NCBI RefSeq assembly: GCF_900541605.1
Contig: NZ_UQKJ01000110.1
Location: 1 to 6,213 of the forward strand
Source of the DNA: an uncultured Dialister sp.
Lineage (GTDB): Bacteria; Bacillota; Negativicutes; Veillonellales; Dialisteraceae
Length of the DNA: 6,213 nucleotides
Reading direction: 5' to 3'
This document shows, piece after piece, positions 1-4,357 of the stretch (positions within the stretch are counted from its first letter, which is position 1; the number at the start of each line of letters is the position of its first letter). A model generated the notes under the pieces. The model worked only from the letters and a program-made list of their open reading frames with translations. It was not told the origin of the DNA and searched no databases. The translations under genes were made by a program, and so were the position numbers.

Positions 1-24
1 GTGACTTCATTATACCTGAGGATC

Positions 25-47
25 GAGCCATATGGCTCTTGATTTTT
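25..47 (+). terminator. possible weak intrinsic terminator of an upstream gene
   Basis: A 5-bp stem GAGCC/GGCTC with an ATAT loop (25-38) is followed by TTGATTTTTTT. The stem is short, and the T-run starts three bases after it. It would end a + strand gene lying before the window, but no such gene is visible, so the call is tentative. Confidence 0.4.
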
Positions 48-84
48 TTGATTAACCAATTTACACCATTATACTGGCATTATC

Positions 85-143
85 TTGGCCTGAATACAAA
101 AGGCGCTTAGCCTGCCCATCAAAGCGCCTTCCTATTAGGCCAA
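85..143. repeat. long imperfect hairpin, terminator-like on the minus strand
   Basis: Three nested stems form one hairpin. TTGGCCT (85-91) pairs with AGGCCAA (137-143), AATA (93-96) with TATT (133-136), and AAGGCGCTT (100-108) with AAGCGCCTT (122-130). Only a bulged G92 and a small CAA/CC internal loop interrupt it, and the apical loop is 13 nt. Read on the minus strand, the inner stem is followed by a short T-rich run (CTTTTGTATT), so it could end a leftward transcript. No minus-strand gene lies to its right, so it may instead be a mobile palindrome or a structured RNA. Confidence 0.5.
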
Positions 144-374
144 ACGGCGGTCGCCCGAAGGGCAGGGGATGGATTCGCCCTGTAGGGGTGAGCCCTGCAA
201 AGCAGGAGATCTGACGGAGACTTCAGCCGACAGTCATTCAGATGTCAGGCAGAACCAGCGGCTTTGCATCAGTCAGAATTCATAAGGCCGCGCGATATGA
301 ATTGTGCGCTGCCTCCACCACCTTAGCCACTGCAGCCACTTTTCTCCTTCGGCCGCAGGCTGCTGTCTGTCCGC
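144..374. other. gene-free stretch with small GC-rich hairpins
   Basis: No credible ORF is seen on either strand. Small hairpins are visible: GCCC-GAA-GGGC (153-163), CCTGC-AAA-GCAGG (194-206), and a nested ATCTG/CAGAT (209-213 with 239-243) enclosing GACT/AGTC (219-222 with 232-235). The stretch also contains one copy of the dispersed 12-nt-loop hairpin (286-322, listed separately). I do not recognise a known RNA family here. Confidence 0.4.
286..322 (-). repeat. dispersed hairpin repeat, copy C (inverted)
   Basis: The stem is GGC-c-GCGC (286-293) pairing with GCGC-t-GCC (306-313) around a 12-nt loop, followed by CTCCACCACC. Its reverse complement reads GGTGGTGGAGGC, AGCGCACAATTCAT and so on, matching copies A and B at 2491-2522 and 3029-3060. 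This copy lies on the opposite strand. One stem position is a mismatch, and no T-run follows, so it looks degenerate. Confidence 0.6.
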
Positions 375-403
375 TTGCATCTCCCAAGGCAAAGGGGTAC
401 AAT
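375..403 (+). promoter_or_regulatory. promoter of the tRNA-Ala gene
   Basis: TTGCAT (375-380) as -35 and TACAAT (398-403) as -10 are separated by 17 bp. The -10 box ends 13 bases before the first base of the mature tRNA, a usual distance for a tRNA promoter. Confidence 0.6.
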
Positions 404-416
404 ATAGAAACGTAAC

Positions 417-492
417 GGGGCATTAGCTCAGCTGGGAGAGCGCAAGGTTCGCAATCTTGAGGTCAGGGGTTCGATCCCCCTATGCTCCACCA
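417..492 (+). tRNA. tRNA-Ala, anticodon CGC
   Basis: A complete 76-nt cloverleaf can be folded. The acceptor stem is GGGGCAT/ATGCTCC with the G3-U70 wobble pair that marks alanine tRNAs. The D arm is GCTCAGCTGGGAGAGC. The anticodon stem CAAGG/TCTTG closes the loop TTCGCAA, so the anticodon is CGC and reads GCG codons. The T arm is AGGGG-TTCGATC-CCCCT, the discriminator base is A, and the 3' CCA (490-492) is encoded. A promoter lies just upstream and a terminator nine bases downstream, so this is a single-gene unit. The alanine assignment is supported twice, by the G3-U70 pair and by the anticodon. Confidence 0.95.
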
Positions 493-500
493 GAAATAGA

Positions 501-536
501 GGACATCCATGGCAAAGGCCGGGGATGTCCTTTTTT
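501..536 (+). terminator. intrinsic terminator of the tRNA unit
   Basis: GGACATCC (501-508) and GGATGTCC (523-530) form a perfect 8-bp stem with a 14-nt loop, followed by six T (531-536). It lies directly after the tRNA 3' end. Confidence 0.9.
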
Positions 537-545
537 ATGGTACCC

Positions 546-575
546 CTGAGTTATACCCGGGCACTATGATATAAT
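546..575 (+). promoter_or_regulatory. extended -10 promoter for the nitroreductase gene
   Basis: TGATATAAT (567-575) is a perfect extended -10 element. A weak -35, CTGAGT (546-551), sits 18 bp upstream. It starts just after the tRNA terminator and implies an untranslated leader of about 160 nt before the gene at 745. Confidence 0.55.
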
Positions 576-597
576 AGGGGTAAAGGAAAAGTAAACT

Positions 598-683
598 GGG
601 CTCATTCCTTCAGAATGTATCCCTTTTGCCTGCGACAGGGACTGCGGGAATTTCATTTATACATAAAACAAGGGAATAAGCCC
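598..683 (+). promoter_or_regulatory. structured 5' leader of the nitroreductase mRNA
   Basis: GGGCTCATTCC (598-608) pairs with GGAATAAGCCC (673-683): 10 of 11 positions, with one C-A mismatch. It encloses a small hairpin CCTG-CGA-CAGG (629-639). A competing hairpin CATTC-CTTCA-GAATG (603-617) uses the same 5' bases, so the two folds exclude each other. I do not recognise a known riboswitch. The segment could be a regulatory leader or chance pairing. Confidence 0.35.
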
Positions 684-744
684 GAAGAGTCATTCAGCTC
701 AATAATAATACATAAAGCATCTACACATTAAAGGAGGAAGAACC

Positions 745-1263
745 ATGGACGAAATTTTCAGAAGAGGTACCTGCCGGTATTTTAAGGAACTTACGCCGGT
801 TCCCGATGACCAGCTGCTGACACTGGTAAAAGCAGGCATGCAGGCAAGGGCTGTGGGCAACCAGAAATCCCGGGACTTCATCATCGTTACCCGGGAGGAC
901 CTGGTAAAGGCCATTTCCCACAACAGCATCATTGCCGGTCCGGCCCGTAAAGCATCGGCGGCCATTGTTATTGTAGGCAAGAAAGAGGGCATTTCCTTCC
1001 CTGAAGAATGGTCCTTCGACTGCGCCGCAGCGGCACAGAATATCCTCATCGAAGCAGAACACCTGGGGCTGTCCACCCTGTGGATGCAGGTGTACCCCTA
1101 CCAGGACAGGAAAGTCCATCTCTGCCATATTCTGGATATCCCCGATGAACTGGATCCCTTCTGCATCATTGCCGTAGGCTATGCAGCGAAACAGCCGGTC
1201 CGCATGAACCATTACGATGAACAGGCCGTGTCCTACGACCTTTACGGGAAACATAAGAAATAA
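745..1263 (+). CDS. nitroreductase family protein (small, FMN-dependent)
   Basis: The 172-aa product has the order of motifs of the nitroreductase superfamily. These enzymes are cytosolic, FMN-binding, usually dimeric oxidoreductases that pass two electrons from NAD(P)H to nitro compounds, quinones or similar acceptors. An N-terminal RRGTCRYF (residues 6-13) fits the RRSxRxF FMN-phosphate contact. AGMQARAVGNQKSRDFIIV (30-48) fits the A(P)xAxNxQPWxFxVV segment. DCAAAAQNILIEAEHLGL (92-109) followed by STLWM (110-114) is the conserved central helix and strand. AVGYAAKQP (143-151) is the C-terminal strand motif. The usual NQPW is altered to NQKS, as in the small anaerobe versions. The start is fixed by AAGGAGG (731-737), 7 bp before ATG. 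It is a single-gene unit with its own promoter, leader and terminator. The family call is firm; the physiological substrate is unknown. Confidence 0.9.
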   Translation: MDEIFRRGTCRYFKELTPVPDDQLLTLVKAGMQARAVGNQKSRDFIIVTREDLVKAISHNSIIAGPARKASAAIVIVGKKEGISFPEEWSFDCAAAAQNILIEAEHLGLSTLWMQVYPYQDRKVHLCHILDIPDELDPFCIIAVGYAAKQPVRMNHYDEQAVSYDLYGKHKK

Positions 1264-1272
1264 GGAAACAAT

Positions 1273-1301
1273 AAGCGGCCGGACCCATCCGGCCGCTTTT
1301 T
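1273..1301 (+). terminator. intrinsic terminator of the nitroreductase gene
   Basis: A perfect 11-bp stem AAGCGGCCGGA/TCCGGCCGCTT (1273-1283 with 1288-1298) with a CCCA loop runs into five T. It starts nine bases after the stop codon. Confidence 0.95.
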
Positions 1302-1349
1302 CTTTCTCACGCGAGTGGCTGGAGGCAATTGTACGGGGGATTTCCAGGA

Positions 1350-1500
1350 AAGAATTGAGATTTGAGGAAAGAGAATGGGGGCTCCGAAGGGGAGCTGCTG
1401 ATCGCCAGGCGACGGGACCGGGCTGTTAGAAGCGCCGCAGGCTGGACCTTTGCGGCAAAGCCGCGGGACCTCAATTCTCAACTCTCAAATCTCAATTCTT
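1350..1500. repeat. MITE-like element with 17-bp terminal inverted repeats
   Basis: AAGAATTGAGATTTGAG (1350-1366) is repeated exactly in inverse at 1484-1500, and similarity continues inward for another ~14 bp. The 151-bp element lies between the nitroreductase terminator and the trxA promoter. Its interior holds three small hairpins: GCTCC/GGAGC (1381-1395), TCGCC/GGCGA (1402-1412) and GCGGC-AAA-GCCGC (1452-1464). With the terminal pairing they would fold as a four-way junction. There is no ORF and no clear target duplication. The terminal repeats are made of heptamers (AATTGAG, ATTTGAG; on the right CTCAATT, CTCAACT, CTCAAAT, CTCAATT at 1470-1497). A non-autonomous mobile element is the likeliest reading; a structured RNA is possible. 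Confidence 0.6.
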
Positions 1501-1548
1501 CTTTTGATATCGGCAGTCCCATGGCAGTGACTCTATCCAATCATCTGC

Positions 1549-1583
1549 TAAATTGAATTGGAATATTCAAGTCCATCAATTTA
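1549..1583. promoter_or_regulatory. dyad just upstream of the trxA promoter
   Basis: TAAATTGA (1549-1556) and TCAATTTA (1576-1583) form a perfect 8-bp inverted repeat. Within it lies a second dyad, TTG-G-AATATT-CAA (1558-1570). The outer repeat ends five bases before the trxA -35 box, a position suited to an activator or repressor site. No regulator can be named. Confidence 0.35.
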
Positions 1584-1587
1584 CTCC

Positions 1588-1615
1588 TTGCGCGATAGAC
1601 TGTTTGTGATATAAT
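1588..1615 (+). promoter_or_regulatory. trxA promoter with extended -10
   Basis: TTGCGC (1588-1593) as -35 and TATAAT (1610-1615) as -10 are spaced by 16 bp, and TG (1607-1608) gives an extended -10, TGATATAAT, the same nonamer as in the nitroreductase promoter. It implies a leader of about 45 nt before the start codon. Confidence 0.8.
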
Positions 1616-1665
1616 AAATACATCGAAAGAGTTAAATGTAATGATACAGATAAGGAGCGATACCT

Positions 1666-1989
1666 ATGATTACCGAAATCCACAACAACGAACAGTTTGA
1701 CAGCGAAATTACAAACCATAAAGGATACAGCCTCATTGACTTCTGGGCTACCTGGTGCGGTCCCTGCCGCATGATGGCTCCGGTCATGGAAAATGCAGAA
1801 AAAGTACTGGGAGACAAAGTGAATTTCTGCAAAGTAGACGTAGATGAGATGCAGGAACTGGCAGGACAGTTCGACATCATGTCCATTCCGACCATTGTCC
1901 TCTTCAAGGATGGCCAGGAAGTGAACCGCATGATTGGTGCCATTCCACAGGAAGAATTCATTAACCAGCTGGAATCCATGATGCAGTAA
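1666..1989 (+). CDS. trxA: thioredoxin
   Basis: The 107-aa product has the usual length of bacterial thioredoxin, the small cytosolic protein that reduces disulfides in ribonucleotide reductase, peroxiredoxins and other partners and is itself reduced by thioredoxin reductase. The redox centre WCGPC is at residues 30-34 (catalytic C31 and C34). The buried acid that assists catalysis is D25 in IDFWATW. The cis-proline facing the active site is P75 in SIPTIVLFKDG (73-83), and the GAIPQEEF stretch matches the C-terminal strand and helix. A further cysteine, C55, lies in NFCKVDVDE. There is no signal peptide. The start is set by AAGGAG (1652-1657), 8 bp before ATG. It stands alone, with its own promoter and terminator; no trxB is in the window. 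Confidence 0.97.
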   Translation: MITEIHNNEQFDSEITNHKGYSLIDFWATWCGPCRMMAPVMENAEKVLGDKVNFCKVDVDEMQELAGQFDIMSIPTIVLFKDGQEVNRMIGAIPQEEFINQLESMMQ

Positions 1990-2005
1990 ATCTTACTGAA
2001 AGAAC

Positions 2006-2037
2006 AAAAAGGACCGCCGAAGGGCGGTCCTTTTTTT
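2006..2037 (+). terminator. trxA intrinsic terminator
   Basis: A perfect 8-bp stem GGACCGCC/GGCGGTCC (2011-2018 with 2023-2030), loop GAAG, is followed by seven T and preceded by five A, so it could also work on the minus strand. It begins 16 bp after the trxA stop. Confidence 0.97.
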
Positions 2038-2104
2038 GTTATGGAAGATAATTAAATGTGATATTATATTACGAATTTACGAATTATGTTTAATAAAGAT
2101 AAAC

Positions 2105-2183
2105 AAAATAAATTTATTTTAAAGTACTTGCACTTTAAGAAAAAGGTGCTATAATATGAACATGAGTTGACCGAGAGTCAACT
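2105..2183 (+). promoter_or_regulatory. strong promoter with flanking dyads (regulated-looking)
   Basis: TTGCAC (2128-2133) and TATAAT (2150-2155) are spaced by 16 bp. A 20-bp dyad TTAAAGT-N6-ACTTTAA (2119-2138) overlaps the -35 box. A second dyad AGTTGAC-N5-GTCAACT (2165-2183) lies just after the expected start at about 2162, a classical operator position, although it would also form a hairpin at the 5' end of the RNA. A 16-bp palindrome AAAATAAATTTATTTT (2105-2120) lies upstream. No gene follows for 1.5 kb. The regulator is unknown. Confidence 0.6.
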
Positions 2184-2359
2184 GATAAACATTCATCGCT
2201 TTCCTTGATTCAATTCCCCGTGAAGACAGGAAATATCGATGATGTGACAGATAAAGGAGGTGTGCTCTTTCTTATCTTTTTGACATTGGATTTTCTTGAT
2301 AATAATTTACCCTCTCTCCATAAATTCCTGTCAGTTTCCCCACTGGCAGGAATTTTTTT
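2162..2359 (+). ncRNA. candidate small RNA, about 200 nt, family not recognised
   Basis: This segment sits between a strong promoter (TATAAT at 2150-2155) and a strong intrinsic terminator (2322-2359) and has no credible ORF. Predicted pieces, in order: a 5' hairpin AGTTGAC/GTCAACT (2165-2183); an interrupted stem pairing CATCG (2194-2198) with CGATG (2237-2241) and enclosing TTCCT/AGGAA pairing; a hairpin (2249-2277) that contains AAAGGAGGTG, a 10-nt match to the complement of the 16S rRNA 3' tail, followed by TTTTT and so possibly an early terminator; and the final terminator. A GTG-started 39-codon frame (2262-2381) exists but begins one base after the Shine-Dalgarno and runs through the terminator. 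I recognise no 6S, SRP, RNase P, tmRNA, T-box or known riboswitch signature. The exact 5' end is inferred from the -10 box. Confidence 0.5.
2322..2359 (+). terminator. strong intrinsic terminator closing the candidate RNA
   Basis: AAATTCCTGTCAGT (2322-2335) pairs with ACTGGCAGGAATTT (2342-2355) over 14 positions including one G-U, with a 6-nt loop TTCCCC. The T-run covers 2353-2359. Confidence 0.9.
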
Positions 2360-2446
2360 GTGTTGTAAGAGTACTAAATGATAATAGGAAAGACTAAATT
2401 CGTACTCCGGTAAAAGTAAGAAATTGAACGGAAGGGATGAAGGCAG

Positions 2447-2600
2447 GCTGAAGGAAAGGTGCGGCGCAGGAGAATTAGGAATGAGGAATGGTGGAGGCGG
2501 CGCACAATTCATAGGGCGCCGCAGTTTTTATAGTATCGTAAGTATGCAGATCCTTGGAAAAGGGTCCCACCAAAGGCGCAGGGTGATTGATGGAATCATG
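2447..2600 (+). repeat. dispersed repeat, long copy A
   Basis: It is similar over its length to copy B (2981-3134). It starts with GCTGAAGG, followed by heptamers (AATTAGG, AATGAGG at 2473-2486), GGTGGAGGCGGCGCACAATT, the hairpin GCGGCGC/GCGCCGC (2497-2503 with 2516-2522, 12-nt loop), a T-run, the exact shared block ATAGTATCGTAA, and CCAAAGGCGCAGG. The hairpin plus TTTTT is terminator-like on the + strand. Confidence 0.75.
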
Positions 2601-2667
2601 GGTCAAAGCCGCAGTGATTCAAGGCTGCAGCCATTTTCTGTAATACCGGTATAGTCATTTAGCAGGG

Positions 2668-2881
2668 AGATTTCTCGACTCCTTCGCACATACTATTTTG
2701 GGGGTACAGTTACTCCGGCGCTTACACCGCTCGAAATGACGGTATGGGGGCAGCGTAATTCTGGGGGACGTGATTCAGGATAAAAACTCCTACCCGGCTA
2801 TCGTCATTTCGACCGGAGGGAGCATGCCGGATGACTCTGCAATAAAGAATCGCTACAGCTGCGATGAGTGGAGAAATCTTT
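2668..2881. repeat. palindromic element made of two inverted ~80-bp modules
   Basis: The left module (2668-2742) runs from AGATTTCTCGACTCC to ACCGCTCGAAATGACGG. The right module (2802-2881) runs from TCGTCATTTCGACCGGAG to AGTGGAGAAATCT in inverse order, with about 60 bp between them. The GTCATTTCGA...GGAGAAATCT pattern resembles a dispersed intergenic motif that I recall from several bacterial phyla. A third module lies at 3264-3344. There is no ORF inside. Confidence 0.65.
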
Positions 2882-2980
2882 CTCGGGTTCGGGAATACAG
2901 TAAGATAGCAGTTACTCACGAATATTTAAAATGCCAATGTGAGATCATTCCCCCCATGCAGTCCCTGAGAGAAGGGGCGC

Positions 2981-3134
2981 GCTGAAGGTGCCGGAGAATC
3001 AGGAATGAGAATTTAGGAATGATGAATGGTGGAGGCGGCGCACAATTCATATGGCGCCGCAGTTTTATAGTATCGTAAATATGCAGACCCTGGGAAAAGA
3101 GCCGTGCCAAAGGTGCAGGATGGATGGTGGGAAT
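2981..3134 (+). repeat. dispersed repeat, long copy B
   Basis: It has the same order of blocks as copy A: GCTGAAGG; a longer heptamer tract (AATCAGG, AATGAG, AATTTAGG, AATGATG); GGTGGAGGCGGCGCACAATT; the hairpin GCGGCGC/GCGCCGC (3035-3041 with 3054-3060, 12-nt loop); AGTTTT; ATAGTATCGTAA; and CCAAAGGTGCAGGA. It lies about 540 bp from copy A in direct orientation. Confidence 0.75.
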
Positions 3135-3166
3135 AGAAAAGGCTGCGGCCTGCGGCCAGGGGCGGT

Positions 3167-3198
3167 GGCGGCGCACAAATTAGGAAGCGCCGCCTTTT
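3167..3198 (+). repeat. dispersed hairpin repeat, copy D
   Basis: A perfect 8-bp stem GGCGGCGC (3167-3174) / GCGCCGCC (3187-3194) with a 12-nt loop ACAAATTAGGAA is followed by TTTT. It is preceded by GGCGGT, as in the GGTGG lead of copies A and B. Only the hairpin core is shared; the long flanks of A and B are not. It is terminator-like on the + strand. Confidence 0.65.
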
Positions 3199-3263
3199 GA
3201 ATTTCTATCGCAGCTCTGACGCAGTGGAATTCTGTGGGAAGCTCAGTATTCCCATTCACAAGA

Positions 3264-3344
3264 AAGATTTCGTGGCTCATTGCAGCTGTAGCGATTCTTG
3301 TCTGTATTCTCACATAGCATGCTTACCACCGCTCGAAATGACGG
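3264..3344 (+). repeat. third copy of the ~80-bp module
   Basis: GCAGCTGTAGCGATTCTT (3282-3299) is the exact reverse complement of 2845-2862, and ACCGCTCGAAATGACGG (3328-3344) is identical to 2726-2742. The module begins AAGATTTC like its relatives. It is a single, unpaired copy in the orientation of the left arm of the 2668-2881 element. Confidence 0.65.
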
Positions 3345-3431
3345 GAGGGTGGAATGGGGAAATATGCGGGAAAAACGTTTTCAGCAAATTGATGGGACAG
3401 GGAAAGAGTTACCGGAAATGATGACGGTATT

Positions 3432-3471
3432 CCTGCGACATGCCATTGTGAGATAACTCACAACATGCAGG
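3432..3471. repeat. bulged hairpin of unknown role
   Basis: TTGTGAG-ATAA-CTCACAA (3446-3463) is a perfect 7-bp stem with a tetraloop. It is extended by ATG/CAT (3440-3442 with 3464-3466) and CCTGC/GCAGG (3432-3436 with 3467-3471), with unpaired bases only on the left strand. There is no T-run on either side, so it is not a terminator. Confidence 0.5.
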
Positions 3472-3584
3472 CAGTTGGAAGGGATCTGGGACAGTACCGC
3501 TGGACATCAAAGTTTTACACAATTTTCAAATCCATCATATAAGTGCACATTATTATCCTTTGCACTGGTTATAAGTTTCTTCTA

Positions 3585-3614
3585 TTGGAGAAAATTCTAT
3601 AAAAAGAGTATATT
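3585..3614 (+). promoter_or_regulatory. possible promoter of the 3676 gene
   Basis: TTGGAG (3585-3590) and TATATT (3609-3614), spaced by 18 bp, lie in an AT-rich stretch (3540-3660) that contrasts with the GC-rich gene. Other pairings in this stretch are possible, for example TTGCAC at 3560-3565. Confidence 0.4.
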
Positions 3615-3675
3615 TAAGCAAACATCATCACATAATGTTTTCCACGGATTACATTTTTGTATGAAAGGAGGCACC

Positions 3676-4260
3676 ATGGGAGAACGGGAGGAAGCGGTGG
3701 AGCGGCTGCTGGCCGGTTACCGCCGGTATTATTCGATTACCCGGTTTGATGGAGGAAAGGAGGAGGGAGAGGGATTCCGGGAGGCCATCCATATGGAGCG
3801 GCCCTTCTTTTCCGGACAGTCCCGGCTGGCAGCGGTTTGCGAATACTATGAGAAGGGGGAGAAATATTTTCTCTTCCATTCGGCAGCCCTGTGGTCTACG
3901 GCGCAGGAGGAATTCCTGTTTGTATTCAATGTACCCCGACTCACGGTTTCCTCTTTCCGGGAACTGCGGGACTTTGCCTGTGACGCAGCCATGGATATGG
4001 CCCATATCGGGCCGGGCCACATGTATACCTATATTTCACCGGTATTCATCTGCGATTCGGTGGAGGAAGCGGCCCGGAAGGAGCTGGAGGCCTGCAATCT
4101 GTACAAAACCTTCTTCTACTCCTTCCACGGGTGGATGGAGGTCCACGCCGGCGCCATGGACCTGTCCACGGGCCGGTTCCATTTCAACAGGGCCGGAAAA
4201 TGTATGGAAAAGGGGCTTCGCCAGGTCTTTGCCCGAAGTCCCCTGTGGAAAGGGGCATGA
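3676..4260 (+). CDS. conserved protein of unknown function (possibly DUF8052-like)
   Basis: The 194-aa product is soluble-looking, with no signal peptide or membrane segment. It opens with an acidic amphipathic helix (EREEAVERLLAGYRRYYSI, residues 3-21), then GEKYFLFHSAALWS (61-74), HMYTYISPVFICDS (115-128), FYSFHGWMEV (147-156) and DLSTGRFHFNRAGKCM (162-177). From memory, this order of blocks resembles an uncharacterised clostridial family (DUF8052), but I could not verify that. The function is unknown and no catalytic motif is evident. The start is chosen at 3676 because AAAGGAGG (3664-3671) lies four bases before it. The same frame is open upstream to 3475, but that part runs through AT-rich promoter DNA without a ribosome binding site. 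cstA begins 97 bp downstream with no terminator between, so the two may share transcripts. Confidence 0.8.
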   Translation: MGEREEAVERLLAGYRRYYSITRFDGGKEEGEGFREAIHMERPFFSGQSRLAAVCEYYEKGEKYFLFHSAALWSTAQEEFLFVFNVPRLTVSSFRELRDFACDAAMDMAHIGPGHMYTYISPVFICDSVEEAARKELEACNLYKTFFYSFHGWMEVHAGAMDLSTGRFHFNRAGKCMEKGLRQVFARSPLWKGA

Positions 4261-4288
4261 GGGAACCATTCGGCTTTTCCCGGTCCAT

Positions 4289-4316
4289 GGGACATTCCTT
4301 TCTGCAGGTATATAAA
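4289..4316 (+). promoter_or_regulatory. possible cstA promoter
   Basis: GGGACA (4289-4294) and TATAAA (4311-4316) are spaced by 16 bp in the gap before cstA. The -35 box matches at four of six positions. cstA might instead be read from the upstream gene's promoter. Confidence 0.35.
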
Positions 4317-4357
4317 AAGATAAACTCACTCTCTATTTGTTCAAGGGGGGACCATAT

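Larger units (their letters stand above)
2360..3584. other. gene-free, repeat-rich region
   Basis: About 1.2 kb without a credible gene on either strand: the frames present are short, lack ribosome binding sites and run through repeats. It contains two long copies of one repeat (2447-2600 and 2981-3134), an additional hairpin copy (3167-3198), an inverted pair of an 80-bp module (2668-2881) with a third copy at 3264-3344, and an isolated hairpin (3432-3471). It reads as an accumulation site for small mobile or palindromic elements. Confidence 0.7.

Noticed and set aside
598..744. Known riboswitch (FMN, T-box, GEMM, M-box) before the nitroreductase
   Set aside because: None of the conserved sequence blocks that I know for these classes is present.
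2162..2359. 6S RNA, SRP RNA or tmRNA
   Set aside because: The 5' and 3' ends do not pair into a closing stem with a central bubble, and no SRP-loop or tRNA-like end is seen.
2262..2381. 39-codon GTG frame after the AAAGGAGG at 2253
   Set aside because: The start is one base after the Shine-Dalgarno, too close for use, and the frame runs through the strong terminator at 2322-2359.
2210..2512. Minus-strand 100-codon frame
   Set aside because: It starts inside the copy A hairpin and crosses the candidate RNA and its terminator. It is low-complexity, with no usable motif; similar starts (MNCAPPPPF) come from the repeat at other copies.
2447..3198. CRISPR array
   Set aside because: The repeats are few, 100-500 bp apart, unequal in length and have no regular spacers or cas genes.
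3475..3675. 67-codon N-terminal extension of the 3676 gene from a TTG
   Set aside because: It lacks a ribosome binding site and translates AT-rich promoter DNA, while a clear AAAGGAGG precedes the ATG at 3676.
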